NCBI GenBank assembly: GCA_037178625.1
Contig: CM074127.1
Coordinates: forward strand, 4,278,001-4,342,000
DNA: 64,000 nucleotides
DNA from: Skeletonema tropicum
Lineage: Eukaryota > Bacillariophyta > Thalassiosirophyceae > Thalassiosirales > Thalassiosiraceae
Direction: 5' to 3'
Positions 30,212 through 40,632 of the stretch are shown here, piece by piece. The notes beneath the pieces were generated by a model that was not told the origin of the DNA, made no database searches, and saw only the letters and a program-made list of their open reading frames with translations. Position 1 is the first letter of the stretch. Each line of letters opens with the position of its first letter. The translations under genes and the position numbers were made by a program.

Positions 30212-30897
30212 TTATTGTTTTTGTGCAGCCTCCATCTCTTCTTGCGTCTTTATGTTGTACTTTGTCTTCCATGCAAGAGTTTCCTTTCTTTTTTCTTCTA
30301 ATTTCACCTCAATATGCTTTATAAGAGTTTCAAGCTGCCAATGATGGAAATGTTTTGTTTGTTAGCACAATGATCACATGTAGAGTGAAGACAACAATTT
30401 TTTAGAGCATTTCCTTACATTTACTCGATTCTCCTTGACTGATGGCAACACTTCTCGGACGGTACGTTCCACCTACGCGAAGAAAGCAGAAGAAAACTGT
30501 ATTAGTCACCTCTACATTTGTACGCGCAATTACAGCCAATTAAATAATACGCGATCAAAAGATACTTACAAGCACCCCTCCAACAAGACGAAATGCGCGA
30601 CGATCTGGATCTAGCGGCTCCAATGTCTCCTCCACCAAACTACGAAATAATGAATGTGACGGATGACAATGACAGATTGTGAGTGAGTGATGAGTGTCGC
30701 TGGAATTGATCAAATAGGCACGAAGATACTTACAATCATGTGCGCAAATTAACATTCAATATATGAGCGTACCGGTGTTCATTTCTCTCCATTTCAGCCT
30801 TCGTAAGTTGTTGAATCAAACTTTGCATTTCAGAATTCATCTGACGGTAAGTTGATATAATTTCTTGCTGACTAATGGGGGGATCTGTCGATGCCAT
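30212..30897 (-). CDS. PFDN2: Prefoldin subunit 2
   Basis: Four exons: 30773-30897, 30570-30639, 30419-30472 and 30212-30334. All have GT-AG borders and joined frames, giving 123 residues. The start SQQEIISTYRQMNSEMQSL and exon 2-3 text LEPLDPDRRAFRLVGGVLVERTVREVLP match eukaryotic prefoldin 2 closely. The N- and C-terminal parts form the usual coiled coil and the middle the beta hairpin. Prefoldin is a cytosolic hexameric co-chaperone that hands actin and tubulin to CCT. The introns (70-134 bp) are short. It is the most intron-rich small gene here and is divergent to NMT. Confidence 0.92.
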
Positions 30898-31171
30898 ATT
30901 TTCTTTTTGGTGATGTATGAATGAAATGCAGCGGTACGATCGATCTCTATGCTCTTTGTTGTCTCCGACGCTAGAGAGGCTTGGTAGTAGGGCAATGTCC
31001 AAGGCATGGATGGCGGCAATGGGCCATATGGGCGATGGAATGGTGGGGCGCGCCAAAATGTCCTCGTTTTGCACTTATTGTCACTTCTATTGGAAAAGTC
31101 CTCGCCCTCCTTCCTCCTTCCCACTTCAAGCCACGCAAGCATTGCATTGGCCATAATATCATAGCAACAAC

Positions 31172-32814
31172 ATGTCCACTCCAGAAAAGCAAGCACCGCA
31201 GGCGGACAATGACGCCAGCGAAGCAGCGTCAGCTAATGGCGGCGACGATAACCACGAAGAGGCGGCCGAGATCCTTACCGATCTTGTCCAGAACCAAATG
31301 TCCATTAGCTCCGCCGACGCCTCACAAATAGCAGAGGCCCAAACCACTGCACTTCAACAGCTGTTACAGCAAGGAGGTGCATCTGCGTCGAAGCAACAAA
31401 CAGTGCAGGCTCTACTGGATGCTGCCATGAAGGGAGATGCAGCGGTTCAACAGCAGCTTATGGGAGTTGCTGGCGAGAAGAAGCAGCACGCTTTTTGGGA
31501 CACACAGGTGAGTTTGCACATAATGTGGACATGTATTACTACTCGAGCAAGATGAATTCTCTGCAGGTTCTCAACATTTCAATCTCTGCATTTGGTCTAT
31601 CGTCATACTCATCTTGACTGCACACAATACACAGCCAATGCTCAACTCGGAGGACAAAAAAGACAAAAGCAAAAAAGCAGCTAGCAACAATGCCACTGCT
31701 CTACCTGATCCAAATTGGCACAAACCCATTGTTCCTGACAAAGAAAAGGAAGATTTACGCCAAGAACCATACAACATGCCCAAAGGATTCGAATGGTGCT
31801 GAGGTTGACATTACCGATGAAGCGCAACGCACTGAAATTTATGATCTATTGTACCAAAATTACGTGGAGGATGACGATGGATGTTTCAGGTTTGATTATT
31901 CTCGTGAATTCTTAACTTGGGCACTACACCCCCCGGCTACTTGAAGCAATTTCATTTGGGTGTGCGGTCAAGTAAATCAAATCGTCTCATGGCACTAATT
32001 ACCGCAGTCCCGGCCAAAGTTCGTGTCTACGGGGAGGAGAAGGATATGGCCGAAGTGAACTTTTTGTGTGTTCACAGGAAGCTTCGTTCAAAGCGTTTGG
32101 CTCCTGTCTTAATTAAGGAAATCACACGTCGTGTCAATCACTACTGGAGTATTCCAGGCTGTGTACACGGCAGGAGTGAAGCTTCCGGGAAGTGTCGCTA
32201 GCTGTCGTTACTACCATCGCACGTTGGAGGCGCGAAAGTTGGTCGAGATTGGATTTACCCGTCTTGCACCAAGGATGACCATGGCGCGGATGCAAAAGTT
32301 GTATAAGTTACCGGCAGCTCCCATCACGAAGGGATTGCGTCCCACGACTCCCGATGATGTTCCAGCTGCTCATAAATTGGTGGTCGAATACCTTGAAAAG
32401 TTTCAATTGGCTGTGGTGTTTAGTGAGGAGGAGTTTGCACATTGGTTGCTGCCGCGAAAGGGAGTTGTTAGTTCTTTTGTAAGAGAGGACGCCGATGGAG
32501 TTATCACCGACTTTTGCAGTTATTATCACCTGCACTCTTCAGTGCTTGGAAACCCAAAGCATAATACTCTCAATGCAGCTTATTCTTTCTACAATGTTGC
32601 CAAGACTGTTTCTTTGAATGAGTTGATGAAGGATTGCCTCATCTTGGCTAAGAATGAAGGAATGGATGTATTCAATGCTCTGAATCTAATGGAGAATGAA
32701 AAGGTTTTGGAAGAACTCAAATTCGGAATCGGTGATGGAAATCTTCAATACTACGTTTACAACTGGTTCTGTCCTACAATGCAGCACAATGATGTGGGTC
32801 TGGTCTTATTGTAG
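31172..32814 (+). CDS. NMT: Glycylpeptide N-tetradecanoyltransferase (NMT), three frame breaks
   Basis: Exon 1 is 31172-31507, with a Gln/Ala-rich N-terminus ending AFWDTQ; the intron has GTGAGT...ACACAG and exon 2 starts at 31635. Joined text follows NMT closely: IRQEPY-like [100 protein letters not shown] and a C-terminal LVLL. NMT attaches myristate to N-terminal glycine. Three single-base breaks interrupt it: about 31798, the C6 run at 31929-31934 and about 32142. All conserved residues survive, so indel errors are likelier than decay. It would be about 508 residues if continuous. Confidence 0.85.
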
Positions 32815-32900
32815 ATAACATTTAGAATAAACTTATATACCGAGTACGAACTAATTGGCTTCAGTTGCCAGTACATACAATCAGAAGAGAACTCTGCAAC

Positions 32901-34784
32901 TCAATCAAGCAGCTCAATGACGCTGCCAACACTGCCATCATCTTCGTCGATCAGATCAATTACGTCGACATCGTTTGCTTTTTTCGCACAGCCTACAGGT
33001 GCTTTTGGCTTCTCGTAACTAGCTATTGAATCATCATCAGATGACTCCAAAATATCTTTATAATCATCATGCCAAATACTTTTGCCTCCGGCATTAACGG
33101 TTGAGCTGGCGTCACTCTTCTTTCGAGTATCATTGACTGTCGGTGCGACATCGCCGCTTTTGGTGTTTTGCTTACTTCTTGGCGTCGGCACAGCAACTAC
33201 CTGTCCTTCGATATCATCTTCTGAGAATTCAAGCATATAATTAAATTCTTCATTAGCAGGCTTTGTTCCACTTTGAACTGAACAAGGCTGCGTACTGCGT
33301 GCACTCGCACCTTTTTTATTATTCGATGGTCTGGATTTGGCTGCCGGCTTTCGATCATCGAGCAAAGCTGCGACTAAGGAAGAGTTCCTGGCTTCATGCA
33401 ATGGATTCGCAGGAATGTATCCGTTTTGACCACTACTAACGCTCTCCTTTGGAGTTGAATGCGATGACTTCAAATTGGATGGCTTGCGCTGAATGTACAA
33501 CTTTTCACTAACTTTCTGTCGTTTCTTGTATGGCGTCTTCTTCGTTGTGTCACGCTTCTTACCTTGCGACTCCTCTCCAGTTGTCTTCGCTTTTGCTCGA
33601 GCACCCGAAGAACCATTACTACTTCTTGCAGAAGAAGCAGATGCACCTCCTCGGCTTGAACTCGCCGCAGAAGAGGTACTACTACTAGAAACGTTGGATG
33701 CACTCCTATTAATCGTAGAGCTCCTGCCATTCGATGTTGCATTACTACTCTGATCATTTCCAGCACTAGGAGGAGGAGGAGGTTGTGGTGGTTGGGCCGC
33801 GGGTTGATCTTCCTGCCTTCTCGCTGATGATCTACTCCAGAATGTTGGTCGATCTTTCTCATCTGATTTAATATCTTCGTTCGTTTCCGAAGGGCTCACA
33901 AATGATTTGTCCCAACCCTCCTTCGGATCTCTAATAACCTTCATTGCCGTTTTGTCACCAATGCGAGGTTTATTCCTAAGCTCGAGATATTTTAGGAATG
34001 TTGGATTATTCATTTTCACATCAATATGATCAGTGAATTGCTGCATAGTTTTCATTCCAGCAAAGCCATTGGGATCAAATGATCTCTGCAAGAGCTCCAT
34101 CTGGTGGATCAAGAATGCAATGGTCCGATCGCCAAATTGTGTACACACCAACTCCACGCCTTTATAATGACCATGCCTGCACTTGAAGCCTTACTGTTTT
34201 GATTCTCAATCGCCTCAATCTCTTTTCCTTATCACAAGCAGCCACCACCCCCTGCCGTTCTCCAATCTTGAATATCTTCATCCCCCTCAATTAAGAAAAT
34301 TTTCCTCTCGATGCCACAATTGACAAGCTTGTACATTTGTGCCTCAAAAAATTTCAGTGGCTTGTACTTCTTGCTGTCAATAATTAGACATTGGGCCAAA
34401 TCTCCAACGTCCTTGCGCTCAATGATGAGATCAAATATACGCTCCTCAACAACCTGACCAGTTAACTTTGATATCTTCCGAGCAAGGAACATGTAATCGG
34501 CAGCTTTCAGTGATAGGATTTCACAAGACTTTCCACTGACCCCCCTTTCATTGAAGTACTTTGTTAATGCGGCGTTCTGATTTTTTTAGGAAGTTATCAT
34601 TAGCCTTCTTTGAACGGCCTAAACCGAATTCACGATGATCCATAAGTAGTACGACCCTGTACTCGTGGTCATCGTCGTCATTGTTAATGTTTGCTGCAGT
34701 TATTTCTGGACGAGAAGGGGCGGAGTTAATATTATTTGCGCTCGATCCCTCATCATCACTGTCATCGATGTTTATCACCTCCAT
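32901..34784 (-). CDS. MUS81-type ERCC4 structure-specific nuclease, frame-broken, with SUMO-interaction-like ends
   Basis: ATG at 34784. The nuclease core is unmistakable: LLMDHREFG, then AADYMFLARKI, FDLIIERKDVGDLAQCLI (the ERK-x3-D catalytic motif), CGIERKIFLIEGDED, and GVELVCTQFGDRTIAFLIHQMELLQRSF. It ends with GDKTAMKVIRDPKEGWDKSFVSP. Breaks lie at the T7 run 34582-34588, the C5 run 34248-34252 and about 34172. A long Ser/Lys-rich tail of about 300 residues follows the core. MUS81 cuts branched DNA during recombination and replication repair. Its usual N-terminal helix-hairpin-helix is missing. VINIDDSDDE at the start and VIDLIDEDD and VIELLD at the end look like SUMO-interacting motifs. 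Confidence 0.78.
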
Positions 34785-35307
34785 TGTTGAAGCGCTCAAA
34801 TATTATATGCTAATTAATCGTTGACACTCTTACACACAATGTACTGTACAGCAGGCAGTCTTAGTCGCTTATCGTGAGTGCATCGTACTACAACGTTACC
34901 AACATCATTTTCATTGTCGTTAGAGTGAACATGTTCATTATTTAAGTGCGTTATCGTAGTTCTAGCTAGTTCTCAAGCAATGGAAGAAGCACCGGACAGG
35001 ATGGGAGCAGGATGGGTATCACCGGACAGGATGGGTGTCGCAACCCTGCTTTTGGCGGGGCCGGGGGCTTGAAAGGGGCCGGCCCGGCCACCGTACGGGC
35101 ACCATCCGTCAATCATCCAACGATCCACGACCAACGACCAACGACCATGAAGAGATGGAGCTCAGTAATATCATACGATAAGCGCTTCGCCACTAGCCAC
35201 ATCAACAGCAACAGGATACCAAAGGAAAGCGTTCAGTTCTCAGTACTTCTGTTTGGTTGTATTATATAATTATTTTGGTCAACCCCTCGCACACACACAA
35301 CAATAGA
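34785..35307. other. Divergent intergenic region with GC-rich patch
   Basis: About 520 bp. It contains a direct repeat CACCGGACAGGATGGG (34990-35035) and a very GC-rich stretch (35050-35105). A frame at 35012 is open but featureless. No gene is claimed. Confidence 0.4.
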
Positions 35308-35400
35308 ATGACTGATAGCAAAGCCAAGGGGATCCTCCGATCAACGCCACGTTATTCCACAAGTAGTAATGGTGCAAATATTCCAACAAAAACTCCATGA
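35308..35400 (+). promoter_or_regulatory. Upstream ORF overlapping the main start by ATGA
   Basis: ATG at 35308 begins 30 codons (MTDSKAKGILRSTPRYSTSS...) and its TGA overlaps the ATG at 35397. It may be a regulatory upstream ORF, or the true N-terminus of the next gene after a one-base indel. Confidence 0.45.
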
Positions 35401-36611
35401 CTTCGAGTTCTGAAAATGGTCCGTACAGTAGCAGCAGCAGCAACGTCCCAGTTCGCCCATCACTGGCTGATCTAATGCGATCTTCGGCTGAATTGAGCGC
35501 GGAGGCTGCTAGGATTACAGATGAGGATGTTGGGAGGGTAGTATCACATCAACATTATGGAGTTCCTTCGAATAATGCTCCTGAAATCACTGCAGTGAGC
35601 AATAACATACAAGAACAACAAGAGCAAATCATCACGGAGGGAATGCCATTGCTACAAATATCCGAGTCAGGTGCTCCCTACCTCAAGGTTGGAGGTGTTA
35701 CTGATGCATGTGCTAATAATGGACCTGCAGTCGTGGATGCAAATGGTGATATTGCATTTGGCATCGTTGGCGAGAATGGAGAGCACGTTAGATTTTGTGA
35801 ACACAACATTGATGATGCCGGTAAAGAAAATGATGAGACTATCAGCAGCAGAGAGAGGATTCAGAATAGGCTTTACATGAATGATGCAGGTGACGAAGAT
35901 ATGTTCGATCAGGAGGAGCCAGAGAACAACTGTAATATTTCCGACTCTGAAAGCGATGCAACTGACGATGATGCAATCCTAGCAGAATTGGGTATGTCTG
36001 ATTTGATTCCATCGGATCATGATTCCGATTATGAACCAGAGGATCATACAATTCCGAAGCAGTCGAATGATGAAATGAGGGCATTTCTAATTATCTGGCA
36101 AACTTTATCTCGATGGGTAACTCCTGCAACAATCGACTTGTTACAACATGGTCAATGCGTTGACGACAAGTCTACAGTAGAACCACAGTCCACTGCTACA
36201 GAAGAATTATCTAATGACGGTGCATCCGAGAGAAGAAGTGTTGAAATCGGTGCATCCCGTCGATCTGGCATTACGAGCATGATACGTATGTACATCGCAC
36301 GTTCGATGGCAGAGCTGAAAAGGATGCCTCAACAGACTCAACAACAGAAAGATACATTAAATGACCAAAGAAAGATAGAGCAGCGCCTTGCAGATCTCGT
36401 TCGGACCTTTGATATTAACGGCCCAGTTGCCAAGTTTAATGCAAAGCAGTGGAAAGTGATGACAATAATTTTGATTGTGATCTCCTTTCCATCTCTAGTG
36501 ACGGAGGACTCCATAAGCTTACCAGCTTCGGCTCAGTCATTGGGAATGACAACAGATGAATACCGTTACCTCACCCGATCGGCGGTAACTAGTTTGAGCA
36601 ATGCCCTATGA
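35397..36611 (+). CDS. Acidic protein of unknown function
   Basis: 404 residues, one exon. The first 30 residues are Ser-rich. Residues about 140-220 are strongly acidic (SDSESDATDDD and DHDSDYEPED). The C-terminal half is more structured: FLIIWQTLSRWVTPATIDLL near 228, a helical Arg/Lys-rich region with MIRMYIARSMAEL, and a hydrophobic AKQWKVMTIILIVISF near 360. I do not recognise the family. The Trp-x-x-Leu-Ser-x-Trp-Val-Thr-Pro segment vaguely recalls RPAP2-like plant proteins, but that is too weak to name. The upstream frame at 35308 may belong to it. It ends 39 bp from the convergent kinase gene. Confidence 0.65.
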   Translation: MTSSSENGPYSSSSSNVPVRPSLADLMRSSAELSAEAARITDEDVGRVVSHQHYGVPSNNAPEITAVSNNIQEQQEQIITEGMPLLQISESGAPYLKVGGVTDACANNGPAVVDANGDIAFGIVGENGEHVRFCEHNIDDAGKENDETISSRERIQNRLYMNDAGDEDMFDQEEPENNCNISDSESDATDDDAILAELGMSDLIPSDHDSDYEPEDHTIPKQSNDEMRAFLIIWQTLSRWVTPATIDLLQHGQCVDDKSTVEPQSTATEELSNDGASERRSVEIGASRRSGITSMIRMYIARSMAELKRMPQQTQQQKDTLNDQRKIEQRLADLVRTFDINGPVAKFNAKQWKVMTIILIVISFPSLVTEDSISLPASAQSLGMTTDEYRYLTRSAVTSLSNAL

Positions 36612-36650
36612 ATACATAAAAGTAATGTTTGATTCTAATAAGATTTGCGT

Positions 36651-39134
36651 TTACATAGATTGTGTTGCCCGAATATCACCAATAAACACCTTAACAAACT
36701 CATCGTACAGGACCTTTCCATTACCCGACAAGTCCAATGTCTGCATCATCGTTTGAACTTCTTGGTCGGTATAATCTTTATCCATACTGCGCATTATATG
36801 GGCAATGTCTTCCGGAAGCAGAAACCCTCGCTTGTTTATATCAACAGCATCAAACGCTTTTCGTGGATCATTGTAAGGAAATTCATGCCCAAGACGCAAC
36901 ACAACAGCCTTCTTGAAGTCACGACGATTCATCATATCAGTCAAAGATTCCTTGACATGTGGTGCTGCATCCATGAGTTGTCGGAAGTCACGACCAAACA
37001 TTCGAAGAGCCACACATTCGTCCGAGATGCACGTCGCTGTAGTGTTGCGATTTCGTCCTGTCAGCAAACTATGCTCGCCGCAAAAGTTGCCTGAGGTCGT
37101 TTTGATGACTTGATGCCCCTTAGTTGATATGTCGACCACGCCATCTTCCACAATGAATAGAGAGTCACCAGCATCACCCTCTTTATACAGAGTTTCTCCA
37201 CGTTTGAAAGTCTCACTCTTCATTCCACTTTGAAGCTTCAATAATGCCTTTGCACGATTACGTCTGCGAATTTTGTCCTTCTCGCGCAGAGTGAGGACCA
37301 AGCCGGAGGAAGCCGCAAGATATTTCTCAAAGTAATCTCGGTTAATTTCGATCACATGGACAGGCGTTTTGCACTTGATGGTGCAACTTCGGATCTTTTT
37401 TGGATGCAACATTGCACCCTCTCCAAAGAAGTCACCTTGATGACGATCATTTCTGACACCATCCTCAGTGATAACTTGAACTGTGCCACTGTTGATGAAA
37501 TACATGTGATTGCCCTCTGTCCCTTGCCTGTAGACTATATGACCTTTAGGAAAATACTTCTGCTTCATGTTTTCAGCAAGGAGATTGCTATACTCTGTGT
37601 AGCCCAGCTTCGCACCCCCATCACTATCGGCATCATCATCATTGTCACCAGGATCAACCAATACTTCACTTGCTAGCACTCCTCTATTGAGAGGGATGAG
37701 CTTTTTCATGAAAAATTCACCATCATCAAATTCTTTGAATGATCGTTCAATCAGACTAGTTCTTTTTTTCGTTTCGCCACCGTATGCCTCATCAGCCCAA
37801 CCGACCGCATCGGCAAAAAATTGAGTCTGCAGCTTTGTCTTAAATTTCTTGAACTTGTTCAATCTCTTATCAGAGCCAACGATGACATTCGTACTCGCCG
37901 CTTCACCTGTGACCCAAGGATGATGAAGCATTTCAAACGCGGACAATCTGCCTTTTGGATCTCGCTCCATCAAACGCATTATTAAATCACGTGCGGAAGG
38001 GGATAAATGACGAGTATAAGGATGCTTTGGCCCGAGTGGAAGTGCGCCACCAGCTCTAACTTCTTTTTCAATCTCTTCATCCGTTGCATTTCCGTGAACA
38101 TCAAACGGATGGACACCTGTCAGCATGATATAAACAATCACTCCGAGTGCCCACATATCTGCAGGAGGTAGCGGAGGTTGATCGCGGTGTTCAAATGCTT
38201 CTGGTGATGAGTATGCAGGAGTAAATCCCCCCAATCCAGCGTTCTTAGCTTTCCTTTCACTATTCCGTCTATTAGTGGAGCTCTTCAGGTCATCGAGATC
38301 AATATCGTCGTCATCATCATCTTCCCCTTCCACCTCAGCACAACCAAAGTCTACAATCTGAACTACTCCATGCGTCCTCTCATCACTGCTCAACATCAAA
38401 TTTTCTGGTTTGATATCGTTGTGTACCACGCCGATACCATGGAGAAAGTCAAGAGCGGACGCCACCTCTCTCACCAGCCTCGCTGCATCTGCCTCACTAT
38501 ATGCACCATGATTTACAAGGTGATCAAACATTTCACCACCTTCAACCAGATCTAAGATCAAATAGTAATAGCCACCTTCATCAAAATGCTCTCGTAGTGC
38601 ACAGATATGAGGATGCCCTCCCCACTTTTGTATCCTCAAAAGTGCCTCCATCTCCCGTTGGAAATCTTCATGACTTGCCAACTTCTTGGGGATACGCTTG
38701 ATTGCCACTCTCTCCCCCGATGATTTGTGCGTACCGAGTAATACGTGACCAAATGCCCCTTCACCGATGGGTTCTTTCTTCCAGTCGATGTCGTAGAGGG
38801 ATTGAAGTGAACGATTCTGAGTTGCTTTGGATGACATAATCCTCATCGTTCGTGACCTCTTGATGTTGAAACGACGGCGATGATGATGTTCTTCATTCTT
38901 TGGTTCTTCACATTGGACCGGCATGTTACTGAATGCAAGACTTGAGACATAATTCGGCTGCAGCGGTAGTTGCAACCAAGACATCAAACTGCTCCGCGGG
39001 TTGTGTGTTTGGAGGATCTCCTTCGCGTCAGCATCTTCATCTTTGTTGAATCCGCTGTTGACCTGCGATGCAGCTACCGCAGCTGCACCGATATTTCGAG
39101 TGCTTACTACAAGCTTCCTCAGCGTAGACGACAT
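36651..39134 (-). CDS. Protein kinase with two cyclic-nucleotide-binding domains and EF-hands
   Basis: 827 residues from ATG at 39134, one exon. The kinase domain spans about residues 120-415: GEGAFGHVLLG loop, VAIKRIPKK, HNDIKPENLML (the usual HRD is HND), DFGCAEVEG and YSSPEAFEH. It is CaMK/CDPK-like. Two cNMP-binding domains follow at about 530-650 and 655-765. Their phosphate cassettes are FGEGAML..KKIRSCT and FCGEHSLLTGRNRNTTAT, each keeping an Arg. The end has EF-hand-like loops DAVDINKRGFLLPEDI and DLSGNGKVLYDEF; the second is closest to canonical. The protein could integrate Ca2+ and cyclic nucleotides. The N-terminal 30 residues are basic and acid-free, perhaps mitochondrial. Confidence 0.87.
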   Translation of the reverse strand: MSSTLRKLVVSTRNIGAAAVAASQVNSGFNKDEDADAKEILQTHNPRSSLMSWLQLPLQPNYVSSLAFSNMPVQCEEPKNEEHHHRRRFNIKRSRTMRIMSSKATQNRSLQSLYDIDWKKEPIGEGAFGHVLLGTHKSSGERVAIKRIPKKLASHEDFQREMEALLRIQKWGGHPHICALREHFDEGGYYYLILDLVEGGEMFDHLVNHGAYSEADAARLVREVASALDFLHGIGVVHNDIKPENLMLSSDERTHGVVQIVDFGCAEVEGEDDDDDDIDLDDLKSSTNRRNSERKAKNAGLGGFTPAYSSPEAFEHRDQPPLPPADMWALGVIVYIMLTGVHPFDVHGNATDEEIEKEVRAGGALPLGPKHPYTRHLSPSARDLIMRLMERDPKGRLSAFEMLHHPWVTGEAASTNVIVGSDKRLNKFKKFKTKLQTQFFADAVGWADEAYGGETKKRTSLIERSFKEFDDGEFFMKKLIPLNRGVLASEVLVDPGDNDDDADSDGGAKLGYTEYSNLLAENMKQKYFPKGHIVYRQGTEGNHMYFINSGTVQVITEDGVRNDRHQGDFFGEGAMLHPKKIRSCTIKCKTPVHVIEINRDYFEKYLAASSGLVLTLREKDKIRRRNRAKALLKLQSGMKSETFKRGETLYKEGDAGDSLFIVEDGVVDISTKGHQVIKTTSGNFCGEHSLLTGRNRNTTATCISDECVALRMFGRDFRQLMDAAPHVKESLTDMMNRRDFKKAVVLRLGHEFPYNDPRKAFDAVDINKRGFLLPEDIAHIMRSMDKDYTDQEVQTMMQTLDLSGNGKVLYDEFVKVFIGDIRATQSM

Positions 39135-39591
39135 GTTGAACACTTCCTTTTCATTCAAGGAGACCTCTTATTGATCACTCCCACGCACCTCTGCTTTGAC
39201 TTCGAGCTCACCGCCATCCAAGTGCAAGTAAAGTGCATCAACTTCCATGAAGTTGAATGGGGATTGAGAGGAGAATGAAGTCGAAGGGGAGTGAGACCCA
39301 ACAAGTGAGGACTCCCCCTTGTCGAGCTCTCTGTTCTTGCAATCTACTGCGATCTACCTCTCAAGAGGTATTGTAATAGGAGATGTATTAAACTGGATTG
39401 CATTGATATGATATCATACTTGTTGCGGGTGTATTATTAATATTTCATGGGTGATGTAAACAGGTGAGATGGCCCGAAGAAAAGTTCTGCAATGGCAACA
39501 TAAATATGTAGTGTTCTGAAATACACGCCATAACAAGTATTGTCTTGAGGTATCAGCTTAAAATGATTGCAGTGCGATCTGTCAACATGCT
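39135..39591. other. Intergenic region
   Basis: About 460 bp between two minus-strand genes, AT-rich around 39360-39560. It should hold the kinase promoter and the 3' end of nothing visible. No feature seen. Confidence 0.4.
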
Positions 39592-40344
39592 TCAAAAACT
39601 AAACAAGCCTCCTGACCTCCTACCAGCTCTTGCATTGCAATAAACCTCCACTTCAACAACAGAGAACTCTCCGGCCACTGGCCATCCTCTCACAAAATCA
39701 TAACATCCACCAACACTGGACTTGCCCTTCCTCAAACTTCCAGCTACAGATGACACGTTCTCCACACTTGGGCCGGTAAATCCACCCATAACTGCAGCCT
39801 TTGGAGGTCCCAGGCATAAATCTGCCGCACCAAACGTTGGTCCTGCCGATGCAATATCGTAGATTGCTGTATTGCCGCCTGCTAATATTGGAAGTTTCAC
39901 TCCTTTTCCATTCCTCTCGAACCAAAGAAATGCATTATTGCTATTTCCATAATCGTCAGTTGAAGACCAACCTAGAGGATTAAAGCCTCCGAATCGTTTG
40001 CCTGATTTTGTGAGTGCCACTACAATGGCACTTCCTTTTGTGTCAACACAATTATGAAAGTCTATCGCCGACCATCCATCTTTGGTTGCCTTATATACAC
40101 GTTCCAGCTCAACGTCATCCCGCGTAGGATCTATCGATGTTCCGATGAGCAAATCCGTCGGTGGTTCAATGGAACTTGGTGCAATACCAGTTATTCCGGA
40201 GAAGACATCTTGCAGTGGTGATGCTTGCAGAGAAGTAGTGGAAGGTACGGTCAAAGTTCGTCTAGGACTGCTGCAGCTGAAAGCTGCCACAGATGACGAA
40301 AGCTGCGTAGCGACGAATGGCAGTAATGTTGGCAAGCCCCTCAT
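39592..40344 (-). CDS. Plastid-targeted TLDc-domain-like protein
   Basis: 250 residues from ATG at 40344. The signal peptide ends SVAAFSCSS, a strong ASAF site, followed by a Ser/Thr/Arg-rich transit stretch. From about 85 the pattern DGWSAIDFHNCVDTKGSAIVV, FGGFNPLGWSS and NNAFLWFE matches the TLDc fold (GFS...FH..CD.KG..., FGGY....W, AFLF). TLDc proteins are linked to oxidative stress responses and V-ATPase regulation in animals; a plastid version has no known role. The C-terminal part contains GPTFGAADLCLG, also typical of the domain. It is divergent from the cyclophilin gene. Confidence 0.75.
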   Translation of the reverse strand: MRGLPTLLPFVATQLSSSVAAFSCSSPRRTLTVPSTTSLQASPLQDVFSGITGIAPSSIEPPTDLLIGTSIDPTRDDVELERVYKATKDGWSAIDFHNCVDTKGSAIVVALTKSGKRFGGFNPLGWSSTDDYGNSNNAFLWFERNGKGVKLPILAGGNTAIYDIASAGPTFGAADLCLGPPKAAVMGGFTGPSVENVSSVAGSLRKGKSSVGGCYDFVRGWPVAGEFSVVEVEVYCNARAGRRSGGLFSF

Positions 40345-40632
40345 ACTTATCCCTTCCTATTGTATTGTTCTGTAGGAATAATACTGCTGTTACAAATGAA
40401 AATGGAAAATGATGGATTTTGGGAGATTTTGTTCAACAAGCCAAGCTAGAAAATTTGGCGGGCATGCAAAAAATGCCATTTTGCTTCCGATGCGATTTTC
40501 GATTTTGTACAGCGGGCGGCCGCTACAATAGCTGTACTTCTATGCACTTGCTATGATATCTTACATCATCATACTGGCCCTTCTATCCGACAATACTGCT
40601 ACTGACGCCACCAAGAGGAGACTTGCTTAGCG

